A stretch of DNA of 6,585 bases. It comes from an uncultured Eubacteriales bacterium. Lineage in GTDB: Bacteria > Bacillota > Clostridia > Oscillospirales > CAG-272. The translations under genes and the position numbers were made by a program. Every line of letters starts with the position of its first letter. Within the stretch, counting starts at the first letter, position 1. The notes under the pieces were generated by a model. That model had not been told where the DNA came from. It made no database searches and saw only the letters and a program-made list of their open reading frames with translations. Positions 1 to 4,191 of this stretch are shown here, in pieces. The stretch covers positions 1-6,585 of the forward strand of contig CAKSOR010000149.1 in assembly GCA_934477985.1 (NCBI GenBank), given 5' to 3'.

Positions 1-703
1 CCGAAAGCACCAGCTCGAGTATGTGCCGTATGTCGTCGCTGTCAAGCTCAAGACAGTTCACGAGCGCGACTGGCGCTCCGTACTTCTCCTCTAACTTGTA
101 CGCCAGACTCACCGCCGTGTCGCTCTGCGGATTCGCCGAGTTCAGGATTATCGCGAACGGCTTGTTTATCTCCTTCAGCTCGCGCACAACCCGCTCCTCA
201 GCCTCGACATAGCTCTCGCGCGGCAGCTCCCCGATGCTTCCGTCGGTCGTCACCAGCATCCCCACCGTCGAGTGCTCGCGAATGACCTTCCGCGTCCCGT
301 ACTCCGCCGCCTCGGTGAACGGCATCGGCTCAGTCTGCCACGGCGTGTGCACCATCCGCGCGTGACCGTCCTCAATGTGCCCCATCGCCCCCGGGATTAT
401 GTACCCCACACAGTCGACCATCTTTACCTTCATCACCGCGTTGTCGCCAAGCGTTATCTCAACCGCCTCGTCCGGGATGAATTTCGGCTCGGTCGTCATC
501 ACCGTCTTCCCCGCGGCTGACTGCGGCATCTCGTCTCGAGCCCGCTCACGCTCGTTTTCATCCTTGATATTCGGGATCACCAGCGTCTCCATGAATTTCT
601 TGATGAAGGTCGATTTTCCGGTGCGAACCGGTCCGATCACGCCAAGATAAAATGTGTTCGCCGTCCGCTCAGCTATGTCGCGGTATATGGATGTATCTGC
701 CAT
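1..703 (-). CDS. spoIVA: SpoIVA, stage IV sporulation protein A (N-terminal part, runs off the left edge)
   Basis: SpoIVA is the ATPase that polymerises on the outer forespore membrane and forms the base layer of the spore coat in the mother cell. The visible 234 residues begin MADTSIYRDIAERTANTFYL and match the family's N-terminal P-loop domain. Walker A GPVRTGKS spans residues 24-31 with the key Lys30. The very conserved stretch PQSAAGKTVMTTEPKF lies at about 60-75. The Walker B-like segment VKMVDCVG carries Asp97, and EHSTVGMLVTTDGSIG lies at about 143-158. The start is set by a GGGAGGA ribosome binding site 7 nt upstream of ATG (703-701). The family is usually about 490 residues, so the middle and C-terminal domains are missing only because the window ends. 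The leader holds a small hairpin (723-739, CCGGC arms). It is transcribed divergently from the XRE fusion gene. Identity is near certain. Confidence 0.97.
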   Translation of the reverse strand, partial: MADTSIYRDIAERTANTFYLGVIGPVRTGKSTFIKKFMETLVIPNIKDENERERARDEMPQSAAGKTVMTTEPKFIPDEAVEITLGDNAVMKVKMVDCVGYIIPGAMGHIEDGHARMVHTPWQTEPMPFTEAAEYGTRKVIREHSTVGMLVTTDGSIGELPRESYVEAEERVVRELKEINKPFAIILNSANPQSDTAVSLAYKLEEKYGAPVALVNCLELDSDDIRHILELVLS

Positions 704-750
704 TATCCTGTCCTCCCTGCTTCCGGCGTCTCATGCCGGTTTCTGGGATA

Positions 751-779
751 TGTATATGCGAAAGCCGCCGATTTATTAC
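751..779 (-). promoter_or_regulatory. Possible SigE-type promoter of spoIVA
   Basis: On the minus strand, GTAATAA (779-773) is followed after 14 nt by CATATACA (758-751). This resembles the SigE pattern of an ATA-containing -35 and a CATACA-like -10. In Bacillus spoIVA is transcribed by SigE in the mother cell, so the position, about 50 nt upstream of the start codon, is sensible. The -35 match is weak and no experiment is visible here. Confidence 0.4.
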
Positions 780-802
780 TCATAGACGCAATCAGTCATT
801 GC

Positions 803-831
803 TTGACTTTTCATTGACCGCGTGATATAAT
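803..831 (+). promoter_or_regulatory. SigA-type promoter for the leader RNA and XRE fusion gene
   Basis: TTGACT (803-808) and a perfect TATAAT (826-831) are separated by exactly 17 nt. Transcription would start at about 837-839, leaving a leader of about 210 nt before the ATG at 1050. A second -35-like hexamer, TTGACC at 814-819, is too close to pair with this -10. This is one of the best vegetative promoters in the window. Confidence 0.8.
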
Positions 832-837
832 AATCTC

Positions 838-1021
838 AGGCAATCGGAATCCGCCGCGGCAGGGTTCAACAGGCTCGTGAAGCCCGGACTGCAAACCATA
901 AACGCTCGACCGATGAATGCCGACCTGCCAACGCGTCATTCGGGAGGAAACCCGCCAAGGCGGCACGTTTATTGACTCGCTCCGCGGGCGGTCACAGAAC
1001 GCGGCTTTTACAATCAGCCGC
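838..1021 (+). ncRNA. Structured leader RNA candidate, unidentified family
   Basis: The long 5' leader of the XRE fusion gene shows nested complementarity. P1 pairs CCGCCGCGG (851-859) with CCGCGGGCGG (982-991), 9 bp with one bulged G. P2 pairs ATAAACG (898-904) with CGTTTAT (966-972), 7 bp perfect. P3 pairs TGCCG (918-922) with CGGCA (961-965), stacking directly on P2. A local hairpin pairs CGGG (941-944) with CCCG (951-954) around AGGAAA, and a side hairpin pairs GGCT (872-875) with AGCC (881-884) around CGTGA. A last hairpin, GCGGCT/AGCCGC (1001-1006/1016-1021), lies 13 nt before the ribosome binding site and has no U-tract, so it is not an intrinsic terminator. I do not recognise the fold as a T-box, fluoride, cobalamin or SAM-I riboswitch, nor as a rod-shaped 6S RNA. 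It could be a riboswitch, an autoregulatory leader or a processed small RNA. The pairings are seen; a function is inference. Confidence 0.45.
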
Positions 1022-1049
1022 ATAATAATCCGGCAAGGAGGGACACAAA

Positions 1050-2234
1050 ATGTTCGATACCGCAAAATTCGGCGCTTTCTTAGCGAAGCTGCGCAAATCA
1101 GCCGACATGACCCAGTCGGAGCTCGGCGACAGGCTCAACCTCACCCGCCAGGCAATCAGCCGCTATGAGTGCGGCGACAGCTTCCCCGATATTTCAATCC
1201 TCGGCGAAATCGCGAAAATATTCGGAGTGCCGGTCGAGCTCCTGATAAGCTCAGGCGACCCGACCTCCGGCGAGGCGGAAATCTTCGGCGCGGTCGCGTC
1301 CGGGCGCGACATCACTCCGCAAAGCGCCGCCGACGTTCTGAACCTCGCTCCATTCTTAAAGCCCAGCGTCCTCTCAAGACTCGCCGAGAGCCTCTCCAAA
1401 AGCGGACTTGAGATAAGCCAGCTCCTCTCGCTCTCGGAATACCTGAACGACGCCGACACCGAAAAGCTGATGAAGTCGGTCTCGTTCGACTCAATCGCCG
1501 ACATGGACGAGGCGCTCCTCGAGCGTATCCTGCCGCTGATCCCCTACTCGTCCTATACGCTCTTCCGGAAAATACTCGACGGCGAGCTCGATGAACACTA
1601 TCTGAATTACCTCGATGTCTCCCGGACCCTCATCGAAGCCGCGGTCATGTGCGGCGCGCTCAGCACCGAAGCGCTCGGCATCCAGAGCCGCCGGAGCTAC
1701 AACATCGCCGTCTTCCAGAAGCGCGGTCTCATTCAGGTCTTCACCTGCCCCGTATGCGGAAAGCCGCTCGATGAGTTCTACCCGCGCCGCTGCAAGTGCG
1801 GTCACAAGCCGCCGATCAATGGCGGCATCCTCCGGCTGTCGGAATCGTCCGGAAAGCACGCGCTGTCAGACATCGAACCTGACTTCGCTCATGTCCCCGC
1901 CATGTCCGGCGCCGAAACAACAACCCTGATCCTCGGCGCGAAGTCAGACGAGAGCTTCATCGACTATTACTACAGTTCTGACATCATCCCGAACCGGTTC
2001 ATCGTCCTTGACAGCGACGCCGACCGGCTCGCGGCGGTCTACAGGGATAACCACCACAGACTATACCCCGGCGTGATTTTCGTCCGGGACGATATGACCG
2101 CGCCGCACATACTTCCCGGCTCGCTCGACCTCATCGCCGACAATACCTCAGAGCGGCTCGCGGACGGTCTGACCGACCTGCTGAAGCCCGGCGGACGAAT
2201 CCTCCGCGGCAACTCGATCACATTTGTGAAATAG
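1050..2234 (+). CDS. XRE-family HTH protein fused to a zinc ribbon and a methyltransferase-like domain
   Basis: The 394-residue product starts with an XRE/HTH_3 domain (about residues 7-67; core TQSELGDRLNLTRQAISRYE), the kind that binds operator DNA. Residues 95-190 are helical, with three loosely repeated units beginning near 97, 126 and 157 (LNLAPFL, LLSLSEYL, LERILPLI). A four-cysteine zinc ribbon follows: Cys233, Cys236, Cys248 and Cys250 (CPVCG then CKCGH), similar in layout to the zinc finger before RlmA-type rRNA methyltransferase domains. Residues 290-385 resemble a class I SAM-methyltransferase fold: TLILGA where motif I should be, FIVLDSD as the acidic strand 2, then RDDMTAPHILPGSLDLIADN and LLKPGGRIL. 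The glycine-rich motif I is degenerate and the fold ends about 10 residues after LLKPGG, so catalysis is doubtful; it may be a ligand sensor. The start is fixed by AAGGAGG (1035-1041), 8 nt upstream. The protein is probably cytoplasmic; no specific function is known to me. Confidence 0.85.
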   Translation: MFDTAKFGAFLAKLRKSADMTQSELGDRLNLTRQAISRYECGDSFPDISILGEIAKIFGVPVELLISSGDPTSGEAEIFGAVASGRDITPQSAADVLNLAPFLKPSVLSRLAESLSKSGLEISQLLSLSEYLNDADTEKLMKSVSFDSIADMDEALLERILPLIPYSSYTLFRKILDGELDEHYLNYLDVSRTLIEAAVMCGALSTEALGIQSRRSYNIAVFQKRGLIQVFTCPVCGKPLDEFYPRRCKCGHKPPINGGILRLSESSGKHALSDIEPDFAHVPAMSGAETTTLILGAKSDESFIDYYYSSDIIPNRFIVLDSDADRLAAVYRDNHHRLYPGVIFVRDDMTAPHILPGSLDLIADNTSERLADGLTDLLKPGGRILRGNSITFVK

Positions 2235-2290
2235 CCCCCCGACTCGCGCCGAGGTTGAAAGCAGCCTTAAGAATAAGCTGAATAAATGGA

Positions 2291-2341
2291 GTTTTCACGG
2301 CGAAAAAGGCTTGAATTTATGGGCTTTTTCGCCGTGAAAAC
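2291..2341. terminator. Perfect 18-bp hairpin, probable bidirectional terminator
   Basis: Arm 2291-2308 (GTTTTCACGGCGAAAAAG) is perfectly complementary to 2324-2341, with a 15-nt loop. It lies between two convergent genes whose stops are at 2234 and 2362, the usual place for a shared terminator. The arms contain an A5 run and a T5 run, so a T-tract is present in either direction. However, the run lies inside the stem rather than after it, which is not the textbook layout. Confidence 0.6.
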
Positions 2342-2361
2342 AACCTTAAATCAGCGTTTCC

Positions 2362-2766
2362 TTAATCCGGCGTTTTCCTGATCCTTCCGAACAGCTTCCT
2401 CAGCCGCCCGCAGACGAAGTTCGCCGGAACGCAGAGCAGAAACCACAGCGCCGTATACAGCGGGCAGATCAGCCCGTGGAAGTTGAACGGCTGTCCCGCG
2501 TAGCTCCAGACTCCCCACCCGAGCAGGATATTGACCGCGAACCCGACCGACAGCTCCGCCGTCGTGATCGCGAGCGCACCCGCGAGACACTTTTTCCACA
2601 GAGCTGTGGATTCATACTCGCCGCCGACCGCGTAGATGAACGTCAGGCACGCCCCTCCGGTCAGTCCCATCGTCCAGTGCGTGAATCCCCGCCAGATCAC
2701 CTCGATAAGGCAGTACGCAGCCGCGCCGACCGCGAAGACCGCCATGTACTCGATTAATTTCTTCAT
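2362..2766 (-). CDS. Small multi-pass membrane protein, putative ABC-transporter permease (CmpB-like) family
   Basis: The 134-residue product starts MKKLIEYMAVFAVGAAAY and is mostly hydrophobic, with about four membrane segments near residues 5-23, 34-49, 58-84 and 98-120. It ends in a basic tail (RLRKLFGRIRK) that probably stays in the cytoplasm. Motifs such as IEVIWRGFTHWTMGLTGG (21-38) and LLGWGVWSYAGQPFNFHG (81-98) fit the small membrane proteins of Clostridia usually labelled putative ABC transporter permease. Their real substrate and partners are unknown, and no ATPase gene sits beside it here. The ATG at 2766 is preferred because GGGGGAG lies 5 nt upstream; an in-frame GTG at 2802 would add 12 residues (MKYQFSRIGGVL), but that stretch would include the ribosome binding site. 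It appears to be a single-gene unit, convergent with the XRE fusion gene. Confidence 0.75.
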   Translation of the reverse strand: MKKLIEYMAVFAVGAAAYCLIEVIWRGFTHWTMGLTGGACLTFIYAVGGEYESTALWKKCLAGALAITTAELSVGFAVNILLGWGVWSYAGQPFNFHGLICPLYTALWFLLCVPANFVCGRLRKLFGRIRKTPD

Positions 2767-2771
2767 TAAAA

Positions 2772-2778
2772 CTCCCCC
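2772..2778 (-). promoter_or_regulatory. Ribosome binding site that fixes the membrane-protein start
   Basis: On the minus strand GGGGGAG is followed by TTTTA and then ATG at 2766. It supports that start over the upstream GTG at 2802. Confidence 0.75.
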
Positions 2779-2800
2779 TATCCGACTGAATTGATATTTC

Positions 2801-2842
2801 ACCCGAAACCGGCGGAATATTCGCCCGGTCGGGTGTTTTTTT
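2801..2842 (+). terminator. Plus-strand intrinsic terminator with no obvious upstream gene
   Basis: ACCCGA (2801-2806) pairs with TCGGGT (2829-2834). CCGG (2809-2812) pairs with CCGG (2825-2828), and the stem continues into a GAATATT loop. One G and then seven T residues (2836-2842) follow, a canonical terminator in the plus direction. The nearest plus-strand gene ends at 2234, before the hairpin at 2291-2341, so this would stop transcripts running antisense to the membrane-protein gene. It would also insulate the yhaO promoter just downstream. On the minus strand the same hairpin would lie in the leader of the membrane-protein gene if that gene's promoter is further right. Confidence 0.7.
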
Positions 2843-2854
2843 CTTCAGCCGTCT

Positions 2855-2896
2855 GAAAATTTTTCCTTGAAAAAATTTTCTTGAAATACCTTGAAA
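2855..2896 (+). repeat. AT hairpin and three TTGAAA repeats upstream of the yhaO promoter
   Basis: GAAAATTTTT (2855-2864) is perfectly complementary to AAAAATTTTC (2871-2880) around CCTTGA. TTGAAA occurs at 2867-2872, 2881-2886 and 2891-2896, the last two inside a 10-bp near-tandem repeat (TTGAAATACC, TTGAAATAAT). The A and T tracts could act as an UP element or a bent-DNA site. Which TTGAAA serves as the -35 is decided by spacing: only 2891 lies 17 nt from the -10. Confidence 0.5.
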
Positions 2897-2919
2897 TAAT
2901 CGACAGAATAATGTATAAT
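2891..2919 (+). promoter_or_regulatory. SigA-type promoter of the yhaO-yhaN operon
   Basis: TTGAAA (2891-2896), a 17-nt spacer and a perfect TATAAT (2914-2919) predict a start near G2926, about 120 nt upstream of the yhaO ATG. The -10 box and start site lie inside the left arm of a long inverted repeat, so access of RNA polymerase could depend on that element. Confidence 0.75.
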
Positions 2920-3017
2920 AGACATGTTCGAAAACCCTCCCGATATGTCAATCAAATTGCCGACTTGCGTCGCCAATTTGATACGCTAAGGTCGGGTTAT
3001 CGAACATGTCTGATATA
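2914..3017. repeat. Long inverted repeat with internal hairpin over the yhaO promoter and leader
   Basis: Terminal arms 2914-2931 and 3000-3017 match at 16 of 18 positions. The inner 12 bp (AGACATGTTCGA, 2920-2931, with TCGAACATGTCT, 3000-3011) are perfect. Inside, ATCAAATTG (2951-2959) pairs with CAATTTGAT (2974-2982), and after one C/C mismatch CGAC (2961-2964) pairs with GTCG (2969-2972) around TTGC. An intermediate helix can form from AACCC (2933-2937) and GGGTT (2994-2998), or alternatively CCCGA and TCGGG. The element could be an operator plus structured leader, or a tiny MITE-like insertion. No convincing target-site duplication is seen; TATAA occurs at both ends but belongs mostly to the arms. 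Confidence 0.6.
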
Positions 3018-3033
3018 AGAAATGATCTCAAAT

Positions 3034-3037
3034 GGAG
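3034..3037 (+). promoter_or_regulatory. Ribosome binding site that fixes the yhaO start
   Basis: GGAG lies 8 nt before the ATG at 3046. The earlier in-frame ATG at 3022 has no purine-rich site in front of it, and the family N-terminus (MIKFLHCADLHLDSP) begins at 3046. Confidence 0.75.
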
Positions 3038-3045
3038 TAGTTAAA

Positions 3046-4176
3046 ATGATAAAATTTCTGCACTGCGCGGATCTGCATCTCGACAGCCCGCTCGCGGCGC
3101 TCGATCCCAGACGGGCTCAGGTCCGCCGGAACGAGTTCCGCGCGGCGTTCACGTCGCTGACCCTCTACGCGAAAATGAATAAACTCGATTTTTTGCTGAT
3201 CTCGGGCGATCTGTTTGACTCCGAATTCGTCTCGAAGGAGACAATCGCCCTGTTGAAAAGGGAATTCGCCGGCATCCCCGACTGCGAGGTCATCATCTCC
3301 CCCGGCAATCACGACCCCTACACGCCGACCTCCTTCTACCGCCGCGCCGATTTCACGCCGAATGTGCATATCTTCGACACCGACGAGCTCTCCTGCTTTG
3401 ATTTCCCGGAGAAAAACACCAGCGTCTACGGCTACGCCTTCACGTCGACCGAGCTCGACCGCTGCCCCTTCGCCGGAACTCACCCGACCGACAGCTCAAA
3501 GATCAACATCCTGATGGCGCACGGCGAGATCGGCAAGTCGGTTTCGACGAACTGCCCGATTCCGAACGACGCGCTCGCCTCGACCGGCTATGATTACGCC
3601 GCGCTCGGACACTACCACGATTTCTCGGGAGTCAAACAGCTCGGCACGACCTATTACGCCTACAGCGGCTGCCTTGAGGGGCGCGGCTTCGACGAGTCCG
3701 GCGAAAAGGGCGCGGTCATCGGCATGGCGGACAAGAGCGGCGGACACCTCGAGTTCGGCGCGAAGTTCATCCGCTTTTCGAAGGTTCACTACGAGTCGGC
3801 GCGGCTCGACATAACCGGCTGCCGCACGAACGCCGATGTCGTCGGAATGCTCGCCGGGATGATCGCCGAGAAGAAGTTCGGCGACGACACCGCGCTGCGG
3901 GTCAGGCTGACCGGCTCGGTCGCCGGGGAGCTCAGAATCTCGGAGGATTTCATCGCCTCGCAGTTTCCAAGGCTCTTCCTGCTTGAGCTCGACGACGACA
4001 CACTGCCGCTGCTCGACGCAGAAAAGCTGAAGCGCGACCCGACAATCCGCGGCGCTTTCTACGAAACCCTGCGCCCGATGCTTGAGAGCCGCGACGAGAG
4101 TGAACGTGAGCTCGCCGCGAGTGCCCTGCGCTACGGACTCGCCGCGATAACCGGCGGCGACATCACCGATTTCTGA
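3046..4176 (+). CDS. yhaO: YhaO-like Mre11/SbcD-family metallophosphoesterase (DNA exonuclease)
   Basis: The 376-residue protein carries the phosphoesterase motifs of the Mre11/SbcD/YhaO family in order: ADLHLDSP (residues 8-15; Asp9 and His11), GDLFDSE (54-60; Asp55), GNHD (87-90), MAHGE (157-161; His159) and ALGHYH (186-191; His189 and His191). These residues bind the two metal ions, usually manganese, that cut DNA ends. The DLHLDSP form and the YhaN-like partner next door favour YhaO over classical SbcD. The C-terminal part after about residue 240 is the less conserved capping and partner-binding region. The length is a little below the roughly 400 residues of Bacillus YhaO, with nothing obviously missing. 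The stop lies 15 nt before the next start codon, so the two genes form one operon and the products probably form a nuclease-ATPase complex. Biochemical activity is inferred from the family. Confidence 0.9.
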   Translation: MIKFLHCADLHLDSPLAALDPRRAQVRRNEFRAAFTSLTLYAKMNKLDFLLISGDLFDSEFVSKETIALLKREFAGIPDCEVIISPGNHDPYTPTSFYRRADFTPNVHIFDTDELSCFDFPEKNTSVYGYAFTSTELDRCPFAGTHPTDSSKINILMAHGEIGKSVSTNCPIPNDALASTGYDYAALGHYHDFSGVKQLGTTYYAYSGCLEGRGFDESGEKGAVIGMADKSGGHLEFGAKFIRFSKVHYESARLDITGCRTNADVVGMLAGMIAEKKFGDDTALRVRLTGSVAGELRISEDFIASQFPRLFLLELDDDTLPLLDAEKLKRDPTIRGAFYETLRPMLESRDESERELAASALRYGLAAITGGDITDF

Positions 4177-4191
4177 GCGGAGGAGGACAAA

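Noticed and set aside
21..650. Plus-strand ORFs at 21-212, 272-520 and 375-650.
   Set aside because: They lie opposite the uninterrupted spoIVA frame, which has unmistakable family motifs, and they lack ribosome binding sites.
898..956. Fluoride-type riboswitch, from CCATAAACGCT and GATG.
   Set aside because: The second GATG and the closing CUCC segment are not in the right places, and the pairing found here is different.
838..1000. 6S RNA.
   Set aside because: 6S is a rod with a large central bubble. Here a side hairpin and stacked inner helices give a different shape, and the RNA runs on into a coding leader without a terminator.
2767..2802. Upstream GTG start for the membrane protein (adds MKYQFSRIGGVL).
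   Set aside because: The good GGGGGAG site precedes the ATG at 2766 and would lie inside the coding region if GTG were used.
2920..3011. LexA/SOS box in the yhaO inverted repeat arms (TGTTCG and CGAACA).
   Set aside because: Each arm carries only one half of the CGAAC-N4-GTTCG pattern and the halves are about 70 bp apart, so a normal LexA site is not formed.
3022..3045. Earlier ATG for the YhaO-like gene (adds MISNGVVK).
   Set aside because: It has no ribosome binding site, and the family N-terminus begins at the later ATG, which has one.
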